This document shows positions 1 to 9,404 of a stretch of DNA of 64,000 bases, piece after piece. The DNA is from Bacillota bacterium. Lineage in GTDB: Bacteria; Bacillota; Clostridia; Lachnospirales; Lachnospiraceae. Below the pieces are notes generated by a model, which was given only the letters and a program-made list of their open reading frames with translations, had not been told where the DNA came from and made no database searches. How positions within the stretch are numbered: the first letter of the stretch is position 1; each line of letters starts with the position of its first letter. A program made the translations under genes and the position numbers. Location: the NCBI GenBank assembly GCA_023386815.1, contig JAEWIZ010000022.1:248001-312000 (forward strand), read 5' to 3'.

Positions 1-18
1 TATCCATGGAGGTGTCAT

Positions 19-1095
19 ATGAAACTGTTATTTTACCGCCAATCCACCTTAAGAAATATATCACTATTTAAGATCCTTGGAATAGCTTTTATATCACTTA
101 TCCTGAGCACCATGTACGGATGCACTGCTTCGAATGTCAAAGGCAGTACCGCAGTGAAAATCTCTGGAACTGATTTCCTCTTAAATACAGTGATAACGAT
201 TTATCTATATGACTCCGATAGTGAAGATATCTTAAACGGATGTTTTCAGGTTATAAAGAAATATGAGGAAATTTATTCCAGAACCAGCAGCACCAGTGAA
301 TTATATGCTTTAAACCATAGAACTCTTCCAGGCAGTAATGGCAAATATCAGATATCAGAGGAGCTTTCAGATATTTTAAGCAGAGGCCTATATTACAGTA
401 AATTATCAAAGGGAGCCTTTGATATCACAATTGAACCGATTACCTCCCTATGGGATTTTACCTCAGATCCGCCCGTTCTCCCCAGCAAAGAATCCCTGAA
501 AGCCCAATTACCCAAGGTCAATTATGAATATATTACCTTAGAGGGAGAACAGATCTCCTTTACGAAGGCTGGAGTTGGAATTGATCTGGGAGCCATTGCA
601 AAAGGCTACATCGCAGATCGAGTAAAGGAGTATTTAATAAAACAGGGCGTACACAGTGCAATCATTAATCTTGGAGGTAATATTTTATGCGTGGGTAATA
701 AACAAGGTAGTGTTCCCTTTCAGATCGGTATCCAAAAACCCTTTGGAACACAAAGCGAAACAATTGCTACCATGGACATCAACGATTATTCGGTAGTCTC
801 CTCCGGAATCTATGAGAAATACTTCAAAAGGAATGGGAAACTCTACCACCATTTATTAGATACCAAGACTGGTTACCCCTATGACAATAATGTTCTTTCT
901 GTAACCATAATCTCTCCCAAATCTGTAGATGGCGATGGCCTTAGCACCACCTGTTTCGCTCTCGGCGTAGAGAAGGGGTTGGAGTTAATTAATTCTCTTC
1001 CTGATACCTATGCGGTTTATGTTACAGATGACTATCAGCTACATTATTCCAACGGAATGAAGGAAGCTCTCAATGTGAAGGAAACGTTCAAATGA
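19..1095 (+). CDS. apbE: FAD:protein FMN transferase (ApbE family lipoprotein)
   Basis: Transfers FMN from FAD to a Thr/Ser of target flavoproteins (RnfD/G, NqrB/C type) outside the membrane. The 358-residue protein starts with a basic, hydrophobic signal ending in a lipobox (MYGC, Cys35), so it should be a lipoprotein. The family core is visible: DLGAIAKGY around residue 189 and HHLLDTKTGYP around 277-287, where ApbE proteins bind FAD and Mg2+. The start ATG follows GGAGGTG at 4-nt spacing. It is the first gene in the window, so any upstream operon partner (for example rnf genes) cannot be seen. A terminator follows. Confidence 0.93.
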   Translation: MKLLFYRQSTLRNISLFKILGIAFISLILSTMYGCTASNVKGSTAVKISGTDFLLNTVITIYLYDSDSEDILNGCFQVIKKYEEIYSRTSSTSELYALNHRTLPGSNGKYQISEELSDILSRGLYYSKLSKGAFDITIEPITSLWDFTSDPPVLPSKESLKAQLPKVNYEYITLEGEQISFTKAGVGIDLGAIAKGYIADRVKEYLIKQGVHSAIINLGGNILCVGNKQGSVPFQIGIQKPFGTQSETIATMDINDYSVVSSGIYEKYFKRNGKLYHHLLDTKTGYPYDNNVLSVTIISPKSVDGDGLSTTCFALGVEKGLELINSLPDTYAVYVTDDYQLHYSNGMKEALNVKETFK

Positions 1096-1154
1096 GAAGG
1101 TATCTTTCAATAGAAAGAAATCATGACCCAAATAGATCAATACTGCAAACTATA

Positions 1155-1214
1155 AAAGAAGGACAATGACTCTCACTTTAGTTACCCAGTGCGAATCCCT
1201 GTCCTTCTTTTTTA
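1155..1214. terminator. Bidirectional intrinsic terminator between apbE and mrp
   Basis: Inverted arms AAGAAGGACA and TGTCCTTCTT enclose about 35 nt and are followed by a T-run on the plus strand. An A-run on the other side allows use by the convergent mrp gene. Confidence 0.75.
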
Positions 1215-1249
1215 TTGAACAGATATCAACTCGCTGATTACTCCAGCTT

Positions 1250-2080
1250 TTATGCTAACGCCTCAGCCACATCAGCAAGCTTCTCCAGCCAATCTCCTTC
1301 AAAAAGTTCGATCAAACCTTTATCACAGGCACCAGCCAATTTAGGATTAATCGGAATTTTTGCATAGTTAGGAATATCAAATCTCTTTGCCACTTCTGCA
1401 ATCTTACTCTCACCAAATATCTCGTATTCTTTATCACAATCAGGACATATGAAATAGGACATATTTTCTACTAATCCGAGGATGGGTACATCCATCATTT
1501 TAGCCATTTTAACCGCTTTTCCAACAATCATGGAGACCAGCTCCTGCGGCGAGGTAACGATAATTATTCCATCAATCGGTAGGGACTGGAATACTGTTAA
1601 GGGCACATCTCCGGTTCCCGGAGGCATATCAACGAACATGTAATCCACATCATTCCAAATAACATCAGACCAGAACTGCTTAACAGTACCAGCAATGACC
1701 GGTCCTCTCCAAACTACAGGATCTGTCTCATTTGGTAACAACAAATTAATAGACATAATATCGATTCCGGAATTACTTGCTACCGGATAAATTCCTATCT
1801 CATTTCCCTGAGCCTTTTCCTTGATACCAAAGGCTTTTGGGATGGAAGGTCCGGTGATATCTGCATCTAAAATTGCGCTGTGATATCCTCTACGGTTCAT
1901 AGTGACAGCCATTAAGGAGGTTACCAGGGATTTACCAACGCCTCCTTTTCCACTGACAATACCGATGACTTTCTTGATATTACTCATTTCATGAGGCTGT
2001 ACGGAAAAATCTTGTTTTTCCTTTCTGTCAGAGCAGCTAGAGCTGCTGCAGCTATTACAATTGCTTGAACATTCACTCAT
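1250..2080 (-). CDS. Mrp/NBP35 family P-loop ATPase, iron-sulfur cluster carrier
   Basis: Probable Fe-S cluster scaffold or carrier of the Mrp/ApbC/NBP35 type. The deviant Walker A SGKGGVGKS lies near residues 42-50, MPPGTGD follows near the middle, and a CPDC pair in the C-terminal third fits the cluster-bridging CxxC. The N-terminus is cysteine-rich (C4, C8, C11, C16), as in NBP35-like forms. An ATG 9 nt further upstream overlaps the AAAGG ribosome site. The ATG at 2080, with 9-nt spacing, is preferred and gives 276 residues. Transcribed alone and convergent with apbE. Confidence 0.92.
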   Translation of the reverse strand: MSECSSNCNSCSSSSCSDRKEKQDFSVQPHEMSNIKKVIGIVSGKGGVGKSLVTSLMAVTMNRRGYHSAILDADITGPSIPKAFGIKEKAQGNEIGIYPVASNSGIDIMSINLLLPNETDPVVWRGPVIAGTVKQFWSDVIWNDVDYMFVDMPPGTGDVPLTVFQSLPIDGIIIVTSPQELVSMIVGKAVKMAKMMDVPILGLVENMSYFICPDCDKEYEIFGESKIAEVAKRFDIPNYAKIPINPKLAGACDKGLIELFEGDWLEKLADVAEALA

Positions 2081-2315
2081 GGTCTTCATCCTTTCGTTTT
2101 CATTTCTTTTCTATGCTAGCACTGATTCTATCTCCATTTCAATGAATAAAAGCCTAAATTTATTGAAAGCTTTCACATTTTCTTGCCTCATTATACGCCA
2201 AATCTGTGATAAGTCAATATGTTGCATCATTTTTTCTGAACACTCTCTTCACCCTTGAACAACTACAAGGACTTCCGAATATGATGGTATATAACGTAAC
2301 GAAAGGAGCTGCCCT

Positions 2316-3338
2316 ATGCTTACGATTGGAATGAATTACATGTTATTTAATGCCGTTATTTTTGCTTTTTTATCGCAGAATGTTGCTTTGCTCATATTCC
2401 TCGGAGCCATTCTCGTTGTAATAGTTTCAGTAGTTTATCGGATTCGTCGCAAAAATAAACGCAAACGCAAGATAATACGGCCGGTTTCAGATATCCTGGA
2501 AAATGAACCAGAACGCATTAGGGATCTTAATAAGGAAATAGAACCTTTTGGCTTTGCCTATGAGCCTTATCAAGATATCTTCTATTCCCTCATGAATCCC
2601 TGGCAACGGAAGCTTGGCTATTGCAGGCTATATGATGAAGCAAGTGCTGCCTTAAGCATGATAATAGATTGTGAACCCATTACTTTTGAATATGGTGGCA
2701 AACGCTGGCTGGTTGAATTTTGGAAAGGCCAGTATGGTATGAATACGGGTGCGGAGGTAGGTATTTACAGCACCAGTTTTCCTAACTTGAATATCCCTGG
2801 TCTATTCAATGGTACTTTTTATTTTTGTATTAAGGATGAGGAATGCATTAATATGTCCTTTATCTTACGAAAAAAAGGCAATCTCTTATTTACCAGAAGC
2901 GGCTACCATTGGTGGCTTACGGGTTTTAAGCTTGGCGAATATACAAAGCCCTCAGACTTATCCATGGATATTGAAATGATGATGTATGACAAAAGAATGG
3001 CTTATATTTTTGGTAATGCCTTAAAAGAAGCTGGTTACAGACCTGACGAATATGCAGTTCAAGGCCGTCGTGTGTTAATTCGTTTTGATAAACCTCATGT
3101 AAGGCAACCACTGACAAGAACCGCTTTAACCGATTACTTGATGATGCGAAATAACGCATCCCTATGTGACTCTTATAATACACTTACGAGTTCCTATTCG
3201 GATACACTGGATAAATTAGCTCTGATCAAAGACAAAGATCCGGGCATGTATAATCGAATGATTGCTATCGGTAAACCAAAAGAAGTATTCGACTCCTACA
3301 ATACAATTAAACAATACCTCGACAAAATGAGTGATTAA
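2316..3338 (+). CDS. Membrane-anchored protein, DUF4474-like
   Basis: Function unknown. One strong hydrophobic segment (about residues 10-43) is followed by a basic stretch RIRRKNKRKRK, placing a roughly 290-residue domain in the cytoplasm. The domain has Trp/Tyr/Gly-rich motifs (FEYGGKRWLVEFWKGQYG, RSGYHWWLTGFKLGEY) that I associate with the clostridial DUF4474 family. ATG follows AAAGGAGC at 6 nt. The next gene, a phosphoesterase, starts 17 nt after the stop, so the two are probably co-transcribed and may work together. Family naming is from memory. Confidence 0.75.
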   Translation: MLTIGMNYMLFNAVIFAFLSQNVALLIFLGAILVVIVSVVYRIRRKNKRKRKIIRPVSDILENEPERIRDLNKEIEPFGFAYEPYQDIFYSLMNPWQRKLGYCRLYDEASAALSMIIDCEPITFEYGGKRWLVEFWKGQYGMNTGAEVGIYSTSFPNLNIPGLFNGTFYFCIKDEECINMSFILRKKGNLLFTRSGYHWWLTGFKLGEYTKPSDLSMDIEMMMYDKRMAYIFGNALKEAGYRPDEYAVQGRRVLIRFDKPHVRQPLTRTALTDYLMMRNNASLCDSYNTLTSSYSDTLDKLALIKDKDPGMYNRMIAIGKPKEVFDSYNTIKQYLDKMSD

Positions 3339-3355
3339 GGGAAGGAGTGACCACA

Positions 3356-4258
3356 ATGTCAGCCTTTAAACGTCTATCCCAAGTTCATGCAAACTCTCCG
3401 GTAATACAGTTTGACGACACCTCCAGAATCATTATTATGAGCGACTGCCATCGCGGTAATGGCAGCTGGGCTGATGACTTTTCAGGGAATCAAAACCTGT
3501 TCTTTGCTGCCTTGTATTATTATTACGAAAATGATTATACCTACATTGAACTCGGTGATGGAGATGAACTTTGGGAAAACCGGAATATGGAAGATATCAT
3601 AAGTGCTCATAGCGACGCTTTTTGGTTAATGTCATTATTGTACCGAGAAGAGAGGTTGCTTATGCTTTATGGTAATCATGATATCATTAAAAGAGATTCC
3701 AGATATATTAAGAACAGATGCCATTCTTTTTATTGTGATAGCATTAATTCGACCATGTCTTTATTCCCCGGGATAAAAATGATGGAAGGGCTGATTCTTC
3801 AATATAAAGATACAAAACACCAGATTTTCCTGACACATGGACATCAAGGTGATCTGCTCAATGATTATTTTTGGAAGCTCTCCCGCTTCTTAGTACGTTA
3901 TCTATGGCGACCGCTGGAGTTGGTTGGTATTAAAGATCCAACAAGTGCGGCTAAGAACCGTGACAAAAAGAGCACTGTTGAAAAGAGGCTTATGGATTGG
4001 TCGATTGAGAAGAACCAAATGCTCATCTGCGGCCATACTCACCGTCCTGTCTTCCCAATGGTCGGAGATACCCTGTATTTTAATGATGGCAGCTGTGTTC
4101 ACCCTCGGTGCATCACAGGAATTGAGATACGTAATGGTATGATTGCCCTTGTAAAGTGGGCAATCATGACAAAACCTGACCGTACACTTTTTGTCGGACG
4201 TGAAATCCTGGTAGGTCCTGTTCCCTTAATGGACTTCTTTCAACATCCTGCTGCCTAG
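3356..4258 (+). CDS. Calcineurin-like metallophosphoesterase
   Basis: All five metal-binding blocks of the family are present: SDCH (D30, H32), GDGDE (about 67), GNHD (106-109), THGHQGD (about 160) and GHTH (226-229). A dinuclear-metal phosphoesterase or phosphatase is therefore certain, but the substrate is not. The overall size and the GHTHRP ending resemble LpxH-like UDP-sugar pyrophosphatases, although this organism type is not expected to make lipid A. A GTG at 3347 abuts the GGAAGGAG ribosome site, so the ATG at 3356 with 9-nt spacing is the likely start (300 residues). Probably an operon with the membrane protein upstream. Confidence 0.88.
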   Translation: MSAFKRLSQVHANSPVIQFDDTSRIIIMSDCHRGNGSWADDFSGNQNLFFAALYYYYENDYTYIELGDGDELWENRNMEDIISAHSDAFWLMSLLYREERLLMLYGNHDIIKRDSRYIKNRCHSFYCDSINSTMSLFPGIKMMEGLILQYKDTKHQIFLTHGHQGDLLNDYFWKLSRFLVRYLWRPLELVGIKDPTSAAKNRDKKSTVEKRLMDWSIEKNQMLICGHTHRPVFPMVGDTLYFNDGSCVHPRCITGIEIRNGMIALVKWAIMTKPDRTLFVGREILVGPVPLMDFFQHPAA

Positions 4259-4329
4259 TTATGGCTCCAGATCAGTCTAGCGAACTATATAGCAGATCAT
4301 TTACAACAGATTGAAATAACCTAATCCTA

Positions 4330-4368
4330 AGGGAACCGGAAAATAAGCTATCTATTTTCCGGTTCCCT
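4330..4368. terminator. Bidirectional intrinsic terminator
   Basis: A perfect 16-bp stem (AGGGAACCGGAAAATA and its complement) with a 7-nt loop lies between two convergent genes. It probably serves the phosphoesterase and the flavin reductase. Confidence 0.8.
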
Positions 4369-4377
4369 ATTAATTCA

Positions 4378-4944
4378 TTACCGTTTCTTCTGAACGGAAT
4401 TTCCGAACTTCCCTAGTTTTTTACCCAGTTCAAAATACTCACCATGCGAATACGCCACCAAGCCTGTGCTATTTAAATTGAATTTCCCGGTGCTTGACAT
4501 ATATTTATCATCAACATTTACTCCAACCACCTCTGCAATAAATAAATCATGACTACCCAGGGATTTAATCTCAATTACTTTACACTCAATATTAACAGGA
4601 CTTTCTTCGATTCCAGGAGCATTTATAACCTGTGACTTACTGGGAGTAAGTTTCATTTCCTTATATTTATCAATTTCTTTCCCGGACTTAACTCCGCAAT
4701 AATCGCAAGCAAATGCCAGTTCCTTAGTCACCAGGTTCACAACAAACTCTCCTGTTTCCTTAATAATACCATAGGAATATCGCTCAGGTCGTATGGAGAC
4801 AGAAAGCATTGCTGGAGAGGAGGATATGGTTCCAGCCCAGGCAACTGTAACAATGTTTGGCTTCTCTCCCTCTCTGGCACAGCTTACCATCACTGCTGGT
4901 ACCGGATAAAGCATATTCCCAGGTTTCCAATGTTGTTTTGCCAA
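4378..4944 (-). CDS. Flavin reductase family protein (FMN-binding split barrel)
   Basis: 188 residues with the order typical of the flavin reductase/FMN-binding family: MLYPVPAVMVSCA at the N-terminus, NIVTVAWAGTISSSPAMLSVSIRP for the FMN pocket, TGEFVVNL, and HDLFIAEVVGVNVD in the second half. Clostridial relatives are often called flavoredoxins; the substrate here is not defined. The start is TTG, placed 8 nt after AAAGGAGG; no ATG in frame is near a ribosome site. Single gene. Confidence 0.88.
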   Translation of the reverse strand: MAKQHWKPGNMLYPVPAVMVSCAREGEKPNIVTVAWAGTISSSPAMLSVSIRPERYSYGIIKETGEFVVNLVTKELAFACDYCGVKSGKEIDKYKEMKLTPSKSQVINAPGIEESPVNIECKVIEIKSLGSHDLFIAEVVGVNVDDKYMSSTGKFNLNSTGLVAYSHGEYFELGKKLGKFGNSVQKKR

Positions 4945-5142
4945 ATTTTCTTCCTCCTTTTGTATCTCATTATGATATCATGTCTGACGTCAACATTATA
5001 TCATAACAAAAACCCCATGCAATATAATTATTGAAAGAAATAATCTTCATTTTTGCTTTTTAAAATGAATAATTCATTGTTCTTATATCTATACTATCTT
5101 TATCATGCATTTTATTGCATAAGATTGGAAAGGAGAAATTTT

Positions 5143-5334
5143 ATGAAAGCAGCGGTTGATCAAGATGGTTGCATCAGTTGCGGACTGTGTATTGATGTAT
5201 GTCCCGAGGTTTTTAGTTATAATGATAATGATGTATCAGAAGCGATTGAAGGTGATATTCCGGAAAATTGCCTTGAAAGAGCAGAAGAAGCCAGAGATGG
5301 CTGCCCTGTTAGCGTAATTGATCTTTTTGAATAA
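5143..5334 (+). CDS. Ferredoxin, single [4Fe-4S]
   Basis: A 63-residue electron carrier. Cys10, Cys13, Cys16 and Cys54 match the CxxCxxC...CP ligands of single-cluster ferredoxins (Desulfovibrio gigas/africanus type). Cys20 and Cys43 sit where that group carries a disulfide. The rest is acidic, as expected for docking to PFOR-type partners. The frame is open upstream to 5053, but AAAGGAG lies 6-7 nt before the ATG at 5143, which fixes the start. A small inverted repeat (ATGCA/TGCAT, 5105-5120) lies just before the ribosome site. Monocistronic with its own terminator. Confidence 0.93.
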   Translation: MKAAVDQDGCISCGLCIDVCPEVFSYNDNDVSEAIEGDIPENCLERAEEARDGCPVSVIDLFE

Positions 5335-5365
5335 GGTTTTTATTATTATAATTATAGTAAATTAA

Positions 5366-5420
5366 AGAAAAGGAACTCGCCAATTGTCTTTCATCGATTC
5401 TTATGGCGGATTCCTTTTTT
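5366..5420 (+). terminator. Terminator of the ferredoxin gene
   Basis: GGAACTCGCCA pairs with TGGCGGATTCC around a 21-nt loop, with one mismatched region, and is followed by six T. Confidence 0.75.
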
Positions 5421-5613
5421 CTTTCTGTAATGGAACTTACGTAATTCACATCCAGCGATCAGGTATACTTTTCCAGACCAGTGTTGATTTTCTAAGCTTT
5501 ATTTGCTATCATTAATTTACTAGGTAGATGCTTTGATACAACAGGTTAGGGCTATTCTGAAATGCTTGCTGTTATCTAATGAGCGCTATTACCTACGAAA
5601 GGAGTGTATTTGA

Positions 5614-5892
5614 ATGAATTTTATCCACGAAAGTAATAGAGTCTATTTAAACGACGAAGTCGGCCATATGGTTGCTGTAGTTACTTTTCCTCCGGTGAAA
5701 GAAGGTGTGGTCAAAATTGAACATACTTTTGTCGATACTTCTCTGCGCGGTCAGGGAGTTGCGGGAAAATTAATGGAGGAAGTTGCAGCTCATTTAAGAG
5801 CTAATAATTTAAAGGCAATGCTCTCCTGCAGCTACGCCATCAAATGGTTTCAGGAACATCCTGAATGTGCTGATCTAGTAGTAAAGTTATAA
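5614..5892 (+). CDS. Small GNAT-family N-acetyltransferase (YjdJ/NATD1-like)
   Basis: A 92-residue minimal acetyltransferase. The acetyl-CoA loop is seen as SLRGQGVAGKLMEEV (around residues 47-61). IEHTFVD precedes it and the C-terminal SYAIKWFQEHPE is characteristic of the short YjdJ/NATD1 group. Substrate unknown. ATG follows AAAGGAGTG at about 9 nt. Monocistronic, with a terminator immediately after. Confidence 0.88.
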   Translation: MNFIHESNRVYLNDEVGHMVAVVTFPPVKEGVVKIEHTFVDTSLRGQGVAGKLMEEVAAHLRANNLKAMLSCSYAIKWFQEHPECADLVVKL

Positions 5893-5902
5893 ACGATTCA
5901 AA

Positions 5903-5936
5903 GGCAGCTTCCGATTATGGATGCTGCCTATTTTTA
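5903..5936 (+). terminator. Terminator of the GNAT gene
   Basis: GGCAGCTTCC and GGATGCTGCC form a 10-bp stem with one mismatch, followed by TATTTTTAT. Confidence 0.75.
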
Positions 5937-6227
5937 TCTAACAAACTGCTTCTATTATCTTTCCAATTCTTTGTACTATACCTTCTCTGAAAAGTTCGAA
6001 CTTCAGTTATAATTTCTCTTAATCTGAAAATACTATCCTTATTCCATAGTGAATGTATTAATAATAAGTCGCTTTTTATTTATAGCTTTGAATCGCTATG
6101 TAACCACCTAACAGAATGTATTACAAGAACTAAAAATGTTACTGTATTTCATTTACTACTCAAAAAACAACTCTTTTTATGAGAAGACAAAAGACTTCTC
6201 ATAATTTTATTATCAGGAGGTTCTCAA
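5937..6227 (+). promoter_or_regulatory. Spacer and leader of the DUF421 gene with a hairpin
   Basis: AT-rich, no gene seen. Just before the ribosome site a hairpin can form at 6178-6203 (TATGAGAAG, 8-nt loop, CTTCTCATA), followed by a weak T-stretch and then CAGGAGG. It could be an attenuator or an mRNA stabiliser; the sequence does not decide. Confidence 0.35.
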
Positions 6228-6932
6228 ATGTTAGAAATAGTTTATTCTACTCTTGCATCCGTAGCTTCGCTTTTTCTTTTTACCAAGCTTATGGGCAACC
6301 GGGAAATGTCACAACTTAGCATGTTCGATTATATTAGCAGCATTGCTATTGGGTCCATCGCAGGTGAAATGGCTGTTATGTCTACTGATAGTATCCTGGA
6401 GCCGTTACTGTCTATGGCTCTTTATTCGGGAATTGCCATCCTGGTTTCCTATAGTACTTGCAAATCCATATACTTACGCCGTTTTTTTGAAGGTCAAGCA
6501 ATTTTATTATATCAGAACGGACAAATTTACGAAAAAAATCTGTTGAAGGCGAAGCTAGATGTAGATGAACTATTATCTGCCTGCCGTATCAGTGGCTATT
6601 TTGATTTAGAGGAAATTCATACGGTTTATCTAGAGACAAATGGAACCGTAAGTATTCTTCCAAAAGCACTAAACCGTCCGGTAACTCCTGAAGATTTAAA
6701 TCTCTCCCCTACCCAGACTGTTCCTCTCGCTAATGTTATTATTGATGGTAAAATTCTTAAGGACAACTTAAAATCAACCGGTAAGGATGAAAAATGGGTC
6801 GAAAAGCAACTCAGTTCACAGGGTGTCCCTGATATGAAAGAAGTGATTTTAGCCACTTTTGATCAAAATAATGATAAACTCAATATCTACAAAAAATTCC
6901 ATAAAAAGATGCTGCGAGATATCTTTGAATAA
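6228..6932 (+). CDS. DUF421 membrane protein (YetF/YrbG-like)
   Basis: 234 residues. Three hydrophobic segments in the first 85 residues (starting near 2, 31 and 58) are followed by a soluble domain with the DUF421 pattern: FEGQAILLYQNGQIYEKNL, LDVDELLSACR and FDLEEIHTVYLETNGTVSILPK. The family includes Bacillus YetF and YdfS; its molecular role in Clostridia is not established. ATG follows CAGGAGG at 7 nt. Monocistronic. Confidence 0.88.
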   Translation: MLEIVYSTLASVASLFLFTKLMGNREMSQLSMFDYISSIAIGSIAGEMAVMSTDSILEPLLSMALYSGIAILVSYSTCKSIYLRRFFEGQAILLYQNGQIYEKNLLKAKLDVDELLSACRISGYFDLEEIHTVYLETNGTVSILPKALNRPVTPEDLNLSPTQTVPLANVIIDGKILKDNLKSTGKDEKWVEKQLSSQGVPDMKEVILATFDQNNDKLNIYKKFHKKMLRDIFE

Positions 6933-7115
6933 GCACTAACCTAATCTAATCAGGGTATCTCTTCTTAGAACCAATGTATAATTGCGACCATATTTTTGTT
7001 ATGCCTGAGAAAAAATCATAGTGGAATTATGCATTGGTATTTCAATAACATTGTACTAGATATCCTTGTTATTTCATAGAATGTTACAAGTTGTTAATAA
7101 CAAGGATGAAGAATA

Positions 7116-8222
7116 ATGTTGTCTAGATTGAAAACAAAACATATTGTTATATTCGAATTAATCATAATATTTCTATTTGCTTCCTTCCTGATTAAACAAG
7201 GAATCGATCAGGATGAGTCTATGTTAACTTCTATGTATGATTCTAAAAAAGATTATATTAAATGGGTAAATTTTGATGTCTCCAGTCAGGCTATGGAACA
7301 AGCTTATGAATATGATGTGGAATCCAGAGACTGGGAGGTACCTATTAATTGGATCGAGATCTTAGCCTGCCTTGGTAATCGCTATGGCGGAGATTTTTCA
7401 AAATATAAATCAAAGCATATGACCGAACTGGTTGAAAAATTAAAAAACAAAGAAGAGAGCATTGATTCCATAACGAAGGATATGAAATATTATAAATATT
7501 ATTATGAATCCTACTCTGCTGTTTTAGGTGGTATGGTAGGTGAATATCGCATCGAAGTCGCCGATGAAACTGCTCCTGGTGGAAAGCGCTGGGAAGAAAA
7601 ATATGGCCTTAAGGCATACCTTCCTCTGGCTAAGTATTATCCCTATAGTCACTTTGATGACTTTGGTGTATCTAGAAGCTATGGATTTAAACGGAAGCAC
7701 CTTGGCCACGATATGATGGGGCAGGTGGGAACACCGGTCATTGCAGTGGAATCAGGTTATGTAGAAGCCCTTGGTTGGAATCAATATGGTGGCTGGCGCC
7801 TTGGTATCCGAAGCTTTGATAAGAAACGATATTATTACTATGCTCATCTGCGTAAGAACTTCCCCTTTAATAAATCTCTGGAAGTTGGTAGCATTGTTCA
7901 AGCAGGTGATGTCATTGGTTATCTGGGGAGAACCGGATATAGCAGCTCTGAAAATGCAAATAATATTAACACCCCTCATCTGCACTTTGGTTTGCAGCTC
8001 ATCTTTGATGAATCCCAAAAAGAGTGCAATAGCGAGATTTGGATTGATTGCTACGATTTAGTGCAATTCCTCTATCGCAACCGCTCGGAAACAGTAAAAA
8101 ATCCGGAAACCAAAGAATATAGCCGGGTCTATCAATTCGTTGACCCTATCGCAGAACATTACATGAACCACAGCACCTATAAGTATGATGATGATGAATT
8201 TGAAATAAAAATCTATGAATAG
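7116..8222 (+). CDS. M23-family metallopeptidase, membrane-anchored
   Basis: A probable cell-wall endopeptidase (LytM/SpoIIQ-like fold) acting outside the membrane. A single N-terminal anchor covers about residues 8-27. The zinc site is visible: HLGHD (H195, D199) and HLHFG (H288, H290), with YAHL near 243 as the extra catalytic His. The region between anchor and catalytic domain (30-170) is charged and probably helical. 368 residues. The leader contains the palindrome TTGTTAATAACAA (7091-7103). A sporulation-related role is possible because the germination operon follows, but this is only positional. Confidence 0.88.
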   Translation: MLSRLKTKHIVIFELIIIFLFASFLIKQGIDQDESMLTSMYDSKKDYIKWVNFDVSSQAMEQAYEYDVESRDWEVPINWIEILACLGNRYGGDFSKYKSKHMTELVEKLKNKEESIDSITKDMKYYKYYYESYSAVLGGMVGEYRIEVADETAPGGKRWEEKYGLKAYLPLAKYYPYSHFDDFGVSRSYGFKRKHLGHDMMGQVGTPVIAVESGYVEALGWNQYGGWRLGIRSFDKKRYYYYAHLRKNFPFNKSLEVGSIVQAGDVIGYLGRTGYSSSENANNINTPHLHFGLQLIFDESQKECNSEIWIDCYDLVQFLYRNRSETVKNPETKEYSRVYQFVDPIAEHYMNHSTYKYDDDEFEIKIYE

Positions 8223-8288
8223 AGCTAACACAGCGGATAGATTCTATATTGGTAGACTATCTTCTCTCCTTCCGGTTAGCTCCTGTCA

Positions 8289-9404
8289 TCAATACTGTTT
8301 TTTAATCTTCTTTCGTTTCACCAAACAAAACAATGCCAATATCACTGGTATTACATATTGAAAAATCAAATTAAGGTTTACAATGATATATTGATATAAA
8401 TAATTAAATTCAAACTGCGTACTACTTAAGTAGTATGTCAAGTAGAATACAATGATGGCCAGCGGCGTATATAAGAAATTACATTCTGTCAGCTGAAAAA
8501 TCCAAGTAATACATCTCATTAGCAGAATTGCAAAGATACAAATAGCCGCAAAATCCGATAAAATACAAATCAGGGTAACAAATACCTCAAAACGTTCAAA
8601 AATATTAAAGAATGAAATACTCTTTACCGTAATATAGAAAGGGAATGGTAAATTGGCAGTTAAACTTACACCCGATATGCCAAAAGTAAATATCGTAATA
8701 ACAAATGCTAAAACAGTAAAGGTAATCAAACCAAACCAAAGCTTTCGTAAATGCTGCTTGGTTACATTTATACCAAACTTATCTGCGAAGAATAAGGCTA
8801 GAATGATATTACCGCCAATTGCAATGACATATTTAGAAGCTAAGATTGTGCTCTTTAAATGAATGGTAGATACCGGCAGTAAATAATCCTTACGTATCCG
8901 AGTCATAGCGCAGAGGAAGAGGACTGCAAAAAAGACTAAAACCGTTCCAAGGGTTAATTCAGAAAAACGGAATATGGTTTTAATACCCCGTATCAGTGCA
9001 TAAAAAACTAATATTATCATGATTACCATAAAGAAGTCGGATTTAGTCCTGGGCATCAGGGTAAATTGCATGGTCAAGCTATAGGCTGTAACCTTTGCTG
9101 TTAACGCTAATAAAATCCATAGCAGATAAAAGATGATGAAAATCTTTGCTAAAAACTTGCCGACTAATTGCTCCATAATTTCATAAAAATTAAGTCCTGG
9201 GTAGGATTTTATTAATAAAATTACTATGGCAGTCAATGGTACTGTAGCCAGAACAGACCATATGGGACTTAAATATCCACTTCTCCCTGCATCTGAGGCC
9301 AGCATCTGAGGCATTTGACGGAGTATGGAGGATATTGAAATAAATAGATACATAAATGTTATTTGTCGAAGTGTTACTTCTTTATTCACCGCCTGGCACC
9401 TCAT
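8289..9404 (-). CDS. gerAB: GerAB-type spore germination permease subunit
   Basis: The B subunit of a GerA-type nutrient receptor in the inner spore membrane. 371 residues with about ten membrane segments of the APC/GerAB fold, beginning NKEVTLRQITFMYLF and ending in a basic KRKKIKKQY tail. The ATG at 9404 overlaps the TGA of the preceding small gene (ATGA), implying coupling. A GTG at 9389 with a better GAGG site is an alternative start. Last gene of the gerAA-gerAC-small ORF-gerAB operon. The ligand cannot be told from sequence. Confidence 0.92.
   Translation of the reverse strand: MRCQAVNKEVTLRQITFMYLFISISSILRQMPQMLASDAGRSGYLSPIWSVLATVPLTAIVILLIKSYPGLNFYEIMEQLVGKFLAKIFIIFYLLWILLALTAKVTAYSLTMQFTLMPRTKSDFFMVIMIILVFYALIRGIKTIFRFSELTLGTVLVFFAVLFLCAMTRIRKDYLLPVSTIHLKSTILASKYVIAIGGNIILALFFADKFGINVTKQHLRKLWFGLITFTVLAFVITIFTFGISGVSLTANLPFPFYITVKSISFFNIFERFEVFVTLICILSDFAAICIFAILLMRCITWIFQLTECNFLYTPLAIIVFYLTYYLSSTQFEFNYLYQYIIVNLNLIFQYVIPVILALFCLVKRKKIKKQY

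Noticed and set aside
2061..2258. A 65-codon plus-strand frame overlapping the start of mrp
   Set aside because: No ribosome site and low-complexity hydrophobic translation; it is the reverse of the mrp leader.
8222..8282. GAGCTAAC/GGTTAGCTC arms as a terminator after the M23 gene
   Set aside because: The arms are far apart and no T-run follows, so I could not support a terminator.
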